A DNA stretch of 64,000 bases from Collinsella sp. (GTDB lineage: Bacteria > Actinomycetota > Coriobacteriia > Coriobacteriales > Coriobacteriaceae): the NCBI GenBank assembly GCA_019414045.1, contig DXMW01000024.1, positions 78,392-142,391 on the forward strand, in the 5' to 3' direction. The notes below the pieces were generated by a model. That model worked only from the letters and a program-made list of their open reading frames with translations, was not told where the DNA came from and did not search any database. The position numbers and the translations under genes are program-made. Shown in pieces: positions 19,228 through 28,373 of the stretch; position 1 is the stretch's first letter; the number at the start of each line of letters is the position of its first letter.

Positions 19228-20991
19228 ATGAAGGCACTCTACAATGACGGTTCGGTGGCCGAGCTCCCGCAGGACGAGGTCACGCACGTCATCCGCCACT
19301 CTGCCGCGCATATCATGGCGCAGGCCATCAAGCGCCTGTACCCCGAGGCCGACTTTGCCTACGGCCCCGCGACCGACAACGGCTTCTACTACGACGTCGA
19401 CCTGCCCGAGGGCGTCAAGATCAGCGAGGACGATTTCCCTGCGATCGAGGCCGAGATGAAAAAGATCGTCAAGGAGAACCTCAAGTTCACCGTGTACGAG
19501 AAGCCCCGCGCCGAGGCCATCGCCCTTATGGAGGAGCGTGGCGAGAAGTACAAGGTCGAGCACATCGGCGACCTGGACGACGACGCCCGCATCACCTTCT
19601 ACCAGCAGGGCGACTACATCGACATGTGTGTCGGCCCCCACATCTGCTACACCAAGGCCCTCAAGGCCTTTAAGCTCACCGGCGTCTCGGGCGCTTACTG
19701 GAAGGGCGACAAGGACAACAAGATGCTCACCCGCATCAACGGCGTCGCCTTTGCCACCAAGGAAGAGCTCGACGAGCACATGCACATGCTAGAGGAGGCC
19801 AAGAAGCGCGACCACCGCAAGATCGGCCGCGAGATGGACCTCTTTATGATGCGCGACGAGGCCCCCGGCTTCCCGTTCTTCCTGCCCAACGGCATGATCC
19901 TTAAGAACACGCTGCTGGACTACTGGCGCGAGATTCACCACAAGGCCGGCTACGTGGAGATCTCCACGCCGCTCATCATGAACAAGCAGCTGTGGAAGAC
20001 CTCGGGCCACTGGGACCACTACAAGGACAACATGTACTCCACCGTCATCGACGACGAAGAGTACTGCATTAAGCCCATGAACTGCCCGGGCGGCGTGCTG
20101 GTGTACGCGAGCAAGCCGCACTCATACCGCGAGCTGCCTATCCGCGCCGGCGAGATCGGCCTGGTGCACCGCCACGAGCTGCGCGGCGCCCTGCACGGCC
20201 TGTTCCGCGTGCGCTGCTTTAACCAGGACGATGCCCACCTGTTTGTGCGCCCCGACCAGTTGACCGACGAGATCGTGGGCGTAGTCAACCTCATCGACTC
20301 CGTGTACCAAAAGTTTGGCTTTAAGTACCACGTAGAGCTTTCCACCCGCCCCGAGGACTCCATGGGCTCCGACGAGGACTGGGCGCGCGCCGAGGAGGGT
20401 CTGCGCACCGCTCTGGAGCAGCTGCACATGGACTACGAGGTCAACGAGGGCGACGGCGCCTTCTACGGTCCCAAGATCGACTTCCACCTGGAGGACTCGC
20501 TCGGTCGCACCTGGCAGTGCGGTACCGTGCAGCTCGACTTCCAGATGCCGCTCAACTTTAACCTGGAGTACGTGGACGCCGACGGCACCAAGAAGCGCCC
20601 CATCATGCTGCACCGCGTGTGCTTTGGCTCTATCGAGCGCTTCATCGGTATTCTGATTGAGCACTTTGCCGGCAAGTTCCCCACCTGGCTGGCTCCCGTA
20701 CAGGTCAAGGCACTTCCCGTCTCTGAGAAGAGCCGCGACTACGCCCACGAGGTTTGCGCCAAGCTGGAAGAGGCCGGCATTCGCGTGGTCTGCGACGACC
20801 GCGACGAGAAGATCGGCTACAAAATCCGCGAGGCCCGCAGCATCGATCGCGTACCCTACATGCTCATTCTGGGCGAGAAGGAGGTCGAGGCCGGCAACAT
20901 CTCCGTCCGCGATCGTTCCAACGAGACCGTTCAGATGAGCGTTGACGAGTTTGTTGCCAAGGTGACCGAGGAGATCAAGACTCGCGCCTAA
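19228..20991 (+). CDS. thrS: Threonyl-tRNA synthetase lacking the TGS domain
   Basis: 587 residues from ATG 19228 (GAGGAG at 19211-19216); most bacterial ThrRS have ~640 and begin with a TGS domain, which is missing here. The editing domain is present: RHSAAHIMAQAIKRLYP near 30 and VGPHICYT near 135. The class II catalytic core has the zinc ligands in MNCPGG (Cys) and WQCGTVQLDFQMP, and the anticodon domain ends the protein. The enzyme charges tRNA-Thr and clears mis-charged Ser-tRNA. Two terminators follow. The open frame extends upstream to 19117, but that region has promoter features and no domain. Confidence 0.93.
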   Translation: MKALYNDGSVAELPQDEVTHVIRHSAAHIMAQAIKRLYPEADFAYGPATDNGFYYDVDLPEGVKISEDDFPAIEAEMKKIVKENLKFTVYEKPRAEAIALMEERGEKYKVEHIGDLDDDARITFYQQGDYIDMCVGPHICYTKALKAFKLTGVSGAYWKGDKDNKMLTRINGVAFATKEELDEHMHMLEEAKKRDHRKIGREMDLFMMRDEAPGFPFFLPNGMILKNTLLDYWREIHHKAGYVEISTPLIMNKQLWKTSGHWDHYKDNMYSTVIDDEEYCIKPMNCPGGVLVYASKPHSYRELPIRAGEIGLVHRHELRGALHGLFRVRCFNQDDAHLFVRPDQLTDEIVGVVNLIDSVYQKFGFKYHVELSTRPEDSMGSDEDWARAEEGLRTALEQLHMDYEVNEGDGAFYGPKIDFHLEDSLGRTWQCGTVQLDFQMPLNFNLEYVDADGTKKRPIMLHRVCFGSIERFIGILIEHFAGKFPTWLAPVQVKALPVSEKSRDYAHEVCAKLEEAGIRVVCDDRDEKIGYKIREARSIDRVPYMLILGEKEVEAGNISVRDRSNETVQMSVDEFVAKVTEEIKTRA

Positions 20992-21013
20992 GGCAAGCTG
21001 CACAACAATTAAC

Positions 21014-21049
21014 AAAGGCGACCGTCCACAAAGGGCGGTCGCCTTTTTT
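21014..21049 (+). terminator. Intrinsic terminator after thrS
   Basis: GGCGACCG at 21017-21024 pairs with CGGTCGCC at 21036-21043, followed by six T; the A run before it extends the stem. Confidence 0.9.
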
Positions 21050-21063
21050 CTTACCAAAATAAG

Positions 21064-21091
21064 AAAAGCCGCTGGTTGAGCGGCTTTTTTT
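21064..21091. terminator. Bidirectional terminator beside the invertible promoter region
   Basis: AAAAGCCGCT-GGTTG-AGCGGCTTTTTTT: stem with an A run on one side and T run on the other, able to stop transcription in both directions. It would block leftward transcription into thrS if the promoter at 21165-21195 were inverted. Confidence 0.85.
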
Positions 21092-21100
21092 GTTGCACAA

Positions 21101-21230
21101 AAAGGTACAGGTTTTTGTAGAGGGGTATGGAGATGTATCTACCGGCAGTGCATTTTGTGTAATCTGGACAAACGCTGATTAATTGCTCGTATAATGGCCT
21201 ATGTCGAAAGATACAAAAACCTGTACTTTT
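21101..21230. repeat. Inverted repeats flanking a promoter (candidate invertible segment)
   Basis: GTACAGGTTTTTGTA at 21105-21119 is perfectly inverted at 21212-21226; the match extends to 19 bp with one mismatch (21101-21119 with 21212-21230). The 92-bp interior holds a promoter pointing right. No recombinase gene is in the window. Confidence 0.6.
21165..21195 (+). promoter_or_regulatory. Promoter of the exopolysaccharide operon
   Basis: TATAAT at 21190-21195 with TGGACA at 21165-21170 (19-base spacer, longer than ideal). It points toward the NusG-like gene, with a leader of ~115 bases. Confidence 0.5.
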
Positions 21231-21318
21231 GCGACTGCGCCTAGCTGCGAGCGAGAAGCCTGTTCTAAACGCCCCTGCATTTGCGTGCATCGCAAAACCA
21301 AAAAGAGGGGGCGAGAAC

Positions 21319-21909
21319 ATGGAGCAGATGGCACGGCGCCAAGAGCAGCTGCCGGGCGCATTTAACGGTGTCACCACCAACAGCCAGCACGGCCGCGTCC
21401 GCTGGTATCTGGTCCACACCCCCAACGGAAAAGAGCGCGAGACCTGCGAAAAGGTCCGCCGAATTATCCCGCACGAGCTGATGCAGAACGCTTTTGTGAT
21501 GCAAAAGGAGTTCTGGTTTAAGCGGGACGGTGCCTGGTCGCTCCAAACCAAACCCATGTACAAGGAATATTTCTTCGTCGCCACGCACGATGTCGCAGCG
21601 CTTGATAGGGCCCTGGCCCAGCTGAGCTTTGGCTGCCGCATCGCCGGCAGTAGGGAGCGGGCGTACATGCCCATGCCGGACGATGCGCAGGATTGGTACC
21701 GCAGCGTGTTGGATGACGACGGTGTGGTGCGCAACAGCGTGGCGCGCATAGAAGACGGCGTGTTGCACATAGAGCAGGGTCCCTTGGTGGGGCAAGAGGC
21801 CCGTGTAAAGAAGATCGATCGTCATAAGCGCTGGTGCCTGGTGGATGTGGGCGATGGTGGCTCCACATTTAGGGAGCTGCTACCGCTTGACGTGCCCAGC
21901 AAAACGTAA
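21319..21909 (+). CDS. NusG-like specialised antiterminator (LoaP/RfaH type)
   Basis: 196 residues from ATG 21319 (GAGGGGG upstream). The N-terminal half has the NusG fold start, RWYLVHTPNGKERETCEKV near residue 33, and KEYFFVATHD near 90. The C-terminal ~55 residues form a KOW domain (QGPLVGQEARVKKIDRHKRW). NusG paralogues of this kind travel with RNA polymerase and let it pass terminators in long polysaccharide operons; LoaP is the Gram-positive example. It is the first gene of the ~12-kb polysaccharide cluster, as expected. The assignment to LoaP rather than another NusG paralogue is inferred from position. Confidence 0.82.
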   Translation: MEQMARRQEQLPGAFNGVTTNSQHGRVRWYLVHTPNGKERETCEKVRRIIPHELMQNAFVMQKEFWFKRDGAWSLQTKPMYKEYFFVATHDVAALDRALAQLSFGCRIAGSRERAYMPMPDDAQDWYRSVLDDDGVVRNSVARIEDGVLHIEQGPLVGQEARVKKIDRHKRWCLVDVGDGGSTFRELLPLDVPSKT

Positions 21910-21955
21910 GGGAGACGTTGCACCGGCAAATTACTTGGTTTTTGGATTCATAGAT

Positions 21956-21963
21956 GGGGGGGG
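21956..21963 (+). repeat. Run of 8 G just after an ATG, upstream of the sugar transferase
   Basis: ATG at 21954 is followed by the G run. With eight G the frame from this ATG stops at 21981; with nine it would join the sugar transferase frame. This is a candidate slipped-strand switch. Confidence 0.6.
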
Positions 21964-22054
21964 TCCTGGGGACAGGAACGTAAGTTTTATTGTGGCTGCT
22001 AAAGAAGTAACAGAGAATAATGCGCCCGTGGGGGCGACGCTCATTGCTCGGGCC

Positions 22055-22792
22055 ATGGACCGGCGCAAGGGCACGGCGGGTGCTGGGGTCGGCTCCGCTG
22101 CAAACACGGGTGCGGTGAGCCTCCCGGGCTCGCCCGAGTTCGCTGCAGAGTCCCGTGCGCTCGACACGCGATCGCTTGGCTACCGCTTCGTGAAGCGCAC
22201 GTTCGACATCGCGTTCAGTGCGTGCGTCTGCGTCGTGGCTCTTATCCCTGGCACGGTTCTTTGCGCGTTCATTGCGGCCGACACCAAGGGTGCTCCCATC
22301 TATGCGCACGAGCGGGCTGGGCGCTTCGGTCGCCCCATCCGCGTGCTCAAGTTCCGCTCCATGGTCGCCGACGCCAACGACGTGGAGAAGTACCTCAGCC
22401 CCGAGCAGATCGAGGAGTGGCACCGCGAGCGGAAGGTCACAAACGATCCCCGCATCACCAAGCTAGGCCGCGTCCTGCGCAAGACTTCCCTGGACGAGCT
22501 GCCCCAGTTCTTCAACGTGCTCGCGGGCCAGCTCTCCGTCATCGGCCCTCGCGCCATCACCTACGAGGAGCTCGGGAACTTTACGCACGAGCAACAGGTG
22601 CAGGTGCTTGCCGTCCCGCAGGGCATTACCGGTGCCTGGCAGTCGGGCCCGCGCAACCTCGCGACCTTCGAGAACGGCCTGCGCCAGGAGTTCGAGCTTG
22701 CCTACGCGAAGGGTGCCAGCCTCAAGGCAGACTGGAAGGTCTTCTTCAAGACCTTTGGCGTCATGTTCGGCAAGAAGAAGACGGGGAGGTAG
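22055..22792 (+). CDS. Undecaprenyl-phosphate sugar phosphotransferase (initiating transferase)
   Basis: 245 residues from ATG 22055; the frame is open far upstream (GTG at 21992 is a possible start and ATG 21954 would be in frame with one extra G). It transfers a sugar phosphate to undecaprenyl phosphate, the first step of repeat-unit assembly. A membrane segment lies at ~50-72 (FSACVCVVALIPGTVLCAF), followed by the family signatures KFRSMVADA, DPRITKLGRVLRKTSLDELP and SVIGPRA. It is short compared with WbaP and resembles the catalytic half (EpsL/CpsE C-terminal type). The true start is unresolved. Confidence 0.85.
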   Translation: MDRRKGTAGAGVGSAANTGAVSLPGSPEFAAESRALDTRSLGYRFVKRTFDIAFSACVCVVALIPGTVLCAFIAADTKGAPIYAHERAGRFGRPIRVLKFRSMVADANDVEKYLSPEQIEEWHRERKVTNDPRITKLGRVLRKTSLDELPQFFNVLAGQLSVIGPRAITYEELGNFTHEQQVQVLAVPQGITGAWQSGPRNLATFENGLRQEFELAYAKGASLKADWKVFFKTFGVMFGKKKTGR

Positions 22793-22795
22793 CGC

Positions 22796-23713
22796 ATGAG
22801 TGCTGACAAACCCCTCGTCTCGATCGTGGTGCCGACCTACAAGCGCTCTGACAGGATTCGCGTGGCCCTGGACTCAATCGCCGCGCAGGACTACGGCGCG
22901 GAGAACATCGAACTGATTGTAGTGAGCGACAATCGGCCGGAGTGGCCGGAAAGCGCCGAGACCGACGCGGCGGTCGCCCCCTATGCCGCGAGCCTTCCGC
23001 ACTTTAGGCTGCTGCACACCTCCGGCCAGACCGGCGGCGGGGCGGCGCGCAACTACGCCTGCCGCCAGGCGACGGGCGAGTACCTCACGTTCCTCGACGA
23101 TGACGACGAGTTCCTGCCTGACAAGGTGTCCACCCAGGTCGCCTTCATGCAGGAAAACTCCCTCGACATGAGCTGGCAGGATGTCTCGTGGTATGACGAA
23201 CGTGGCCGGCTTGTGGAGCACCGCAGGCTCGACCATTGCGAGGACTTCTCCACCGAGGGTCTGCTGCGCGCGCACCTCCTAACGCCGATAAGCCCAACGG
23301 CCATCTATATGCTCAGGCGCGACCTGTTCGACCGCACTGAGGGTTTCGGCGAGGTGGCGACCGGCCAAGACTGGTGGCTGATGCTGCGCTGCATAGAGGC
23401 TGGCGCCCACATGGGCTACATGCCCGAGGTGCACGTGAGGCAGTACCTCCATTCCGGCGAGAGGCTCTCGCTTGGCAAGAACAAGGTAAACGGCGAGGTC
23501 GCAAGGCACGAGGTGGTGCGCGGCTACTACCCGCGCCTCAGCAAGAAGGATGTGCGCTACATCGAATTTCGCCACAACGCCGTGCTCGCCTTCGCTATGA
23601 AGCGCAGCAACCAGCCAGGCCAGGCTGTGATTTACGCCTTAAAGGCCATTGCCTCATCGCCCGCCGCCTGCGTCTCTGAGGCGCTGAAGTTCTTCGGCAA
23701 GGCGAAATCCTAA
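22796..23713 (+). CDS. Family 2 glycosyltransferase
   Basis: 305 residues. GT-A fold with [20 protein letters not shown] at the N-terminus, the metal-binding acidic motif [10 protein letters not shown] near 100, and [10 protein letters not shown] near 190 as the acceptor region. It adds a sugar to the lipid-linked repeat unit on the cytosolic face. It starts three bases after the preceding stop, with GGGAGG at 22785-22790. Donor and linkage cannot be predicted. Confidence 0.85.
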   Translation: MSADKPLVSIVVPTYKRSDRIRVALDSIAAQDYGAENIELIVVSDNRPEWPESAETDAAVAPYAASLPHFRLLHTSGQTGGGAARNYACRQATGEYLTFLDDDDEFLPDKVSTQVAFMQENSLDMSWQDVSWYDERGRLVEHRRLDHCEDFSTEGLLRAHLLTPISPTAIYMLRRDLFDRTEGFGEVATGQDWWLMLRCIEAGAHMGYMPEVHVRQYLHSGERLSLGKNKVNGEVARHEVVRGYYPRLSKKDVRYIEFRHNAVLAFAMKRSNQPGQAVIYALKAIASSPAACVSEALKFFGKAKS

Positions 23714-23756
23714 CTATTTCATATGTGTGCCTGCTCTTAACGAAAGGTTGAATGAT

Positions 23757-25028
23757 ATGTCCGAAAAAATGAAGATAGCAGTCGCCGGCACCGGCTATGT
23801 GGGGCTCTCGTTGGCCGTTCTGCTCTCGCAGCACAACGAGGTGCGCGCGCTCGACATCGTCTCCGAGAAGGTAGAGAAGATTAACGCTTTTCAGTCGCCC
23901 ATCCAGGACGACGAGATTGAGCTCTTCCTGGCCGAGGCTAAGGCGGGCACGAGGAAGCTCGACCTGCATGCAACCGTGGACGTCGCCGAGGCCTATACAG
24001 GCGCGGATTTCGCCATCGTGGCCACGCCAACGAACTACGACTCGGACCGCAACTTTTTCGACACCTCGTCTGTTGAAGCCGCAATTTCGGCAATCCGCTC
24101 GGTGAACCCGACGGCCTGGATTGTCATCAAGTCGACCATCCCTGTGGGTTACACTTCGTCGCTTCGCGAGACGCTTGGCGACAGCCGCATCATCTTCAGC
24201 CCCGAGTTCCTTCGAGAGAGCAAGGCGCTCTACGATAATTTGCACCCTAGCCGCATCGTTGTGGGCGCGCCCAAGGACGACGAGGAAGCTGTGAAGGCCG
24301 CAAAGACGTTTGCTGGGCTGCTCGCCCAAGGCGTCGGCCCCGCCGAGCTTGAGCGCACCAACCCTGATGGCACGACGGGCATCCCGCAGCTCGTTCTTGG
24401 TACCACCGAGGCGGAGGCCGTGAAGCTGTTCGCCAACACCTACCTGGCACTTCGCGTGGCGTACTTCAATGAGCTGGACACTTACTGCGAGATGAGGGGA
24501 CTCAACACCAAGGACGTCATCGATGGCGTGTGCCTAGAGCCCCGCATTGGCTCCCACTACAACAACCCCTCCTTCGGCTACGGCGGCTACTGCCTGCCCA
24601 AGGACACCAAGCAGTTGCTGGCCAACTATAAGGACGTGCCTCAGAACCTTATCGAGGCCATCGTCGATGCCAACCGCACTCGCAAGGACTACATTGCAGA
24701 CGAGGTACTGCAACTGCTGTGGGACAAGGTATACGAAGGCAAGGAGAAGCCCGTGGCGGGCGTGTACCGCCTGACCATGAAGTCGAACTCCGACAATTTC
24801 CGCGCCAGTTCCATCCAGGGCGTTATGAAGCGCGTGAAGGCCAAGGGAGTGCCGGTCGTTGTCTACGAGCCAACGCTGGACGCGCCGGAATTCTTCGGTT
24901 CCGAGGTGACGCATGACCTTGAGAAGTTCAAGGCCGAGTGCGACGTGATCATTGCCAACCGGTGGAGCGACGATCTGGCCGATGTTGCCGGCAAGGTGTA
25001 TACCCGCGACCTATTCAAGAGGGATTAG
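23757..25028 (+). CDS. ugd: UDP-glucose 6-dehydrogenase
   Basis: 423 residues from ATG 23757 (AAAGG upstream). It oxidises UDP-glucose to UDP-glucuronate with two NAD. The Rossmann motif is [19 protein letters not shown]; the catalytic cysteine lies in [14 protein letters not shown] near residue 277, and [15 protein letters not shown] is typical of the family. With the C5-epimerase-like protein and the UDP-glucuronate 4-epimerase downstream, it points to a uronic-acid-containing polymer. A related UDP-sugar dehydrogenase specificity is possible but less likely. Confidence 0.88.
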   Translation: MSEKMKIAVAGTGYVGLSLAVLLSQHNEVRALDIVSEKVEKINAFQSPIQDDEIELFLAEAKAGTRKLDLHATVDVAEAYTGADFAIVATPTNYDSDRNFFDTSSVEAAISAIRSVNPTAWIVIKSTIPVGYTSSLRETLGDSRIIFSPEFLRESKALYDNLHPSRIVVGAPKDDEEAVKAAKTFAGLLAQGVGPAELERTNPDGTTGIPQLVLGTTEAEAVKLFANTYLALRVAYFNELDTYCEMRGLNTKDVIDGVCLEPRIGSHYNNPSFGYGGYCLPKDTKQLLANYKDVPQNLIEAIVDANRTRKDYIADEVLQLLWDKVYEGKEKPVAGVYRLTMKSNSDNFRASSIQGVMKRVKAKGVPVVVYEPTLDAPEFFGSEVTHDLEKFKAECDVIIANRWSDDLADVAGKVYTRDLFKRD

Positions 25029-25033
25029 TATTT

Positions 25034-26326
25034 GTGGCGATTACTGCTGATAAAAAAAAGAGACGGCTGCTCCTTCTGACGAGGAGGTTCCCCTTTAACC
25101 GCGGCGAGGTCGCCGCTGAGTCCTATCTCGAGAACGAGATAGGCGTTCTTTCGACCTATTTCGACGAGGTGCTCGCCGTGGGGACCGAGGCGCAGCCGGG
25201 TGACGCGCCCACCTGCGCGCTGCCGGGCAATGTGACGCCCCTGGCCTTGGGTTGCGGTAATACCTCCAAGGACAAGGCTTTGCTTGCAGTCAAAGGGATC
25301 GCGTTTCCCCTTTTGGGCGGTGCGGACGTTCGTGAGGCCTATGCCACAGAATCCGTTCATGGAATCGGAAAGCGCGTGTTTCGGGGCTACTTTGCCGCGA
25401 GGGCGAAGGCAAAGGCGGACGTGCTTGCGGAGGAACTGGTCCGCTTTGGCTTTGAGCCCACGCACATATACAGCTTTTGGCTTTACGACACCGCTTTGGT
25501 CGCTGCTTGGCTGACCGGCACGTACCCATGTGCACGCGCCGTTGCGCGTGCACATGGGTACGATCTGTATGCAGATCGTACCGATGTGCATTATTTGCCC
25601 TTCCGGGGATACCTCCTATCCAAGCTTTCCGGAGTGCTTCCCTGCTCGAAAGACGGGGAGGAATACATAAACGCGAACTGGCCGGGCCATGAGGGCAAGG
25701 TGACGACCTCCTATCTCGGAACGCGGGAGATGCCAGACAAGTCCGGCGAGCCGTTGACCTGCCCGTTGCGGGTCGTCTCGTGCTCGCGTATTGTCGACGT
25801 TAAGCGCGTGCCTCTTCTTGCTAAGGCTGTCACCCTTCTTGATGCCGAAGGGCTTCGCGTCGAATGGACCCATTACGGCGACGGCCCACAGCTCGAGGAG
25901 GCGAGGGCCGCCTGCTCGTTGCTGACGCACTCCACCGCGAAGTTCGCGGGGGCTTTGCCGAACGACGCGCTTTTGGGGGAGTACGCAGCGAAGCATTTCG
26001 ACGTCTTCGTGAACGTCTCGTCAAGCGAGGGCCTGCCGCTTTCGATCATGGAGGCCTGCGGATTCGGCATTCCCGTCATCGCCACGGACGTTGGCGGAAC
26101 CCACGAGATAGTAAGCGATGGCGTCAACGGCTTTCTCCTACCTAGCGACTGTGGACCGGAAGATGTCGCCGCGGCCATAAAGCGATTCGTCTTTTTGGGC
26201 AAGGCCGAAGGGTCTTCTATGAGGCGCGCTGCAAGGGCCGTTTGGGAGAGGGACTTCCGTTTGGAGGCCAACGTGGAGGGGCTTGTGCGCTCGCTCGGAG
26301 TCGATTACAGAAACGAAGGTGAATGA
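25034..26326 (+). CDS. Family 4-type glycosyltransferase
   Basis: About 430 residues from GTG 25034 (AGAGGGA upstream; the frame remains open before it). GT-B fold: RAHGYDLYADR near residue 170 in the acceptor domain, and in the donor-binding C-terminal domain HYGDGPQLEEAR, VSSSEGLPLSIMEACGFGIP and ATDVGGTHEIV. The EX7E-type motif is replaced by the SEGLPLSIMEA form common in GT4. An 18-bp perfect palindrome followed by a 10-bp one lies inside the coding sequence at 25521-25581. The stop overlaps the next start. Confidence 0.85.
   Translation: MAITADKKKRRLLLLTRRFPFNRGEVAAESYLENEIGVLSTYFDEVLAVGTEAQPGDAPTCALPGNVTPLALGCGNTSKDKALLAVKGIAFPLLGGADVREAYATESVHGIGKRVFRGYFAARAKAKADVLAEELVRFGFEPTHIYSFWLYDTALVAAWLTGTYPCARAVARAHGYDLYADRTDVHYLPFRGYLLSKLSGVLPCSKDGEEYINANWPGHEGKVTTSYLGTREMPDKSGEPLTCPLRVVSCSRIVDVKRVPLLAKAVTLLDAEGLRVEWTHYGDGPQLEEARAACSLLTHSTAKFAGALPNDALLGEYAAKHFDVFVNVSSSEGLPLSIMEACGFGIPVIATDVGGTHEIVSDGVNGFLLPSDCGPEDVAAAIKRFVFLGKAEGSSMRRAARAVWERDFRLEANVEGLVRSLGVDYRNEGE
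25521..25581. repeat. Two overlapping perfect hairpins inside a glycosyltransferase gene
   Basis: CGTACCCATGTGCACGCG (25521-25538) and its exact complement (25545-25562) around CCGTTG; then GTACGATCTG (25558-25567) and its complement (25572-25581) around TATG. They share bases 25558-25562. Confidence 0.7.
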
Positions 26327-27273
26327 TGGGCCAGATTGCGCAGAAGATGACCATGCTCAAAAGGTGGAGCAAAATGCTCACTGGCAAGACGGCTGTGGCC
26401 GTAGAGCAGAGCATGGGCAGGGCCTATAATGTCGGACAGTTGTCCGGGTACTACAACGATTTGACCGGCAAGGTCACTGGCAGTACTCTGCTCGACGAGG
26501 GCGGTGTCCCTGTTAGCGTCATCGCCGGTGGGGCGCGGGTGCATTTCCCCATCGCCATTTTCCAATACGGTTTGGGCTGTTACGACTTGAGCATTCTCAG
26601 GTCGGATGAAGTTGAGCGCTTTCTCGACGCACTAAGGGTATGCTCGGATTGGGCGATCGGCGCCCAGCGGGATGACGGCTCTTGGGACGCATTTGGTCCG
26701 ATAGGCAGCGCTAAGTACTCCGTCTCCTCGATGGCCCAAGGCGAGGGGTGCTCGATGCTGCTGAGGGCCCATGCGGCTTTCGGGGACGAGTGCTATAGAG
26801 TTGCGGCGCTGAAAGCTGCCGAGTTCATGCTTATCGACATGGACAATGGCGGCGTGTCGTCGCATGACGGGGGAGAACTGTTCCTGGAGGAGTACCCTCA
26901 ACGCCCCAGGCGCAGTGTCATGAACGGTTGGGTGTTTAGCCTTTTCGGTCTCTATGACGCATCGTTGGTCGACGCGCGCTTCGCCGGGCCATTCAAGCAC
27001 TCTGCGGAGACGTTGGCTTGCCATTTGGATGACTACGACGCCGGCTTCTGGTCTTATTACGACATGGAAAAGCGTATCGCCTCTCCCGCCTACCATCATC
27101 TACATATAGCGCAGCTCCGCGCAATGGCGGATCTTTCAGGCGACGCAAGGTTCGCGGTGAAGGCCGAGGTATACGAGCGCTATCAGGAATCTCCGGCCAA
27201 CCGCAGGAAGGCGATTGCTAAAAAGGCGCTGCAGAAGCTGATCGAGAAATCCGATGCGGTGATCGTCCAATGA
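26323..27273 (+). CDS. D-glucuronyl C5-epimerase family protein
   Basis: 316 residues. The C-terminal half carries C5-epimerase motifs: VMNGWVFSLFGLYDASL near 205, FWSYYDMEKR near 245 and SPAYHHLHIAQLRAM near 257. The rest resembles an (alpha/alpha)-barrel. In animals and some bacteria this family turns D-glucuronate in a polymer into L-iduronate. No signal peptide or membrane anchor is evident, so action on cytosolic lipid-linked intermediates is plausible. It lies between two glycosyltransferases and overlaps the next gene by four bases (ATGA). The reaction itself is an inference. Confidence 0.75.
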   Translation: MMGQIAQKMTMLKRWSKMLTGKTAVAVEQSMGRAYNVGQLSGYYNDLTGKVTGSTLLDEGGVPVSVIAGGARVHFPIAIFQYGLGCYDLSILRSDEVERFLDALRVCSDWAIGAQRDDGSWDAFGPIGSAKYSVSSMAQGEGCSMLLRAHAAFGDECYRVAALKAAEFMLIDMDNGGVSSHDGGELFLEEYPQRPRRSVMNGWVFSLFGLYDASLVDARFAGPFKHSAETLACHLDDYDAGFWSYYDMEKRIASPAYHHLHIAQLRAMADLSGDARFAVKAEVYERYQESPANRRKAIAKKALQKLIEKSDAVIVQ

Positions 27274-28373
27274 AGAAGGCCCTCTATATCGTGACCTCGA
27301 TGGACACCGGCGGGGCCGAGACGGTATTCATGAAGTATTACCGGGCTTTGGACAAGTCGCGCTATCAGCTCGACTTCTGTGTGTCGTCCGACGTGCCGGG
27401 CTTTTACGACGCCGAAATCGAGTCGATGGGCGGCAGAATTGTGCACACAGTCAAGAAGACCGAGGCCGGGCCGGTCGCTTCGTTCAAGCGGCTCATGCAG
27501 ATAGCCCGGGACGGCGGTTATTGCTGTGCTGTCAGGTCGTCTCAGCACAGTCTTTCCTGTCTTGATTTGCTCGCCATGAGATTCGGAGGCGTGTCCAGAA
27601 CCATATTCAGGTCAAGCAACACGGGTACAGTTTCGAACAGCAAAAAGGAGACCCTGCTGCACAATCTTTTCAAGCCCCTTGTCAGGGTTGCGGCGACCGA
27701 CTTCGCCGCCCCGTCTACCGAGGCGGGCGTCTACATGTTCGGCAAGGCGGGGGTATCGGGGCCGCGTTTCCATCTCATGAAGAACGCGCTCAACCTCGAG
27801 GACTACGCCTATGACGCTTCGACACGGGACGATGTTAAGCGCGAACTGGGCGTTCCTGCCGAGTCCTATGTCGTCGGGCACGTCGGGAGGTTCAGTGAGC
27901 AGAAGAACCACCTCTTCCTTGTCGATGTTTTTGCTGAAATCGCCCGGAGAAGGCCAGACGCCGTCCTCATTCTCGTCGGCAAAGGCGAGACGCGCACGGC
28001 CGTTGAGAGGCGCGTTGCCGAGCTCGGATTGACCGATAGGGTGGTGTTTGCCGGGGTTAGGAGCGATGTCCGCCGTCTCTATTCGGCTATGGACGTCTTC
28101 ATCTTCCCCTCTGTCTACGAAGGCCTGCCGAACGTCGTCGTCGAGGCGCAGGCAAACGGACTCCCTTGCGTGATTAGCGACTCCATCACGCGGGAGGTTG
28201 GCATTTGCGAGAACGTCGTTTACAAAAGTCTGGGCGACGCTCTGGACGAATGGGCCGACGCCGCGCTCTCCGCGGATCGCATAGGGTCAAGCGCCAGTGC
28301 GAGGGATTTGAAAGGCTCGGGCTATGAAATCAATTCGGAGCTTCCCGGTTTCGTGAGGCTGGTATTCGGATGA
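27270..28373 (+). CDS. Family 4 glycosyltransferase
   Basis: 367 residues, GT-B fold. N-terminal ALYIVTSMDTGGAETVFMKY is the glycine-rich start typical of GT4; the C-terminal donor domain has VVGHVGRFSEQKNH near 205, LVGKGETR, and FIFPSVYEGLPNVVVEAQAN near 285 with the EGLPNVVVEA form of the EX7E motif. Start and stop overlap both neighbours by four bases, showing tight coupling. It adds one sugar of the repeat unit. Confidence 0.86.
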   Translation: MKKALYIVTSMDTGGAETVFMKYYRALDKSRYQLDFCVSSDVPGFYDAEIESMGGRIVHTVKKTEAGPVASFKRLMQIARDGGYCCAVRSSQHSLSCLDLLAMRFGGVSRTIFRSSNTGTVSNSKKETLLHNLFKPLVRVAATDFAAPSTEAGVYMFGKAGVSGPRFHLMKNALNLEDYAYDASTRDDVKRELGVPAESYVVGHVGRFSEQKNHLFLVDVFAEIARRRPDAVLILVGKGETRTAVERRVAELGLTDRVVFAGVRSDVRRLYSAMDVFIFPSVYEGLPNVVVEAQANGLPCVISDSITREVGICENVVYKSLGDALDEWADAALSADRIGSSASARDLKGSGYEINSELPGFVRLVFG

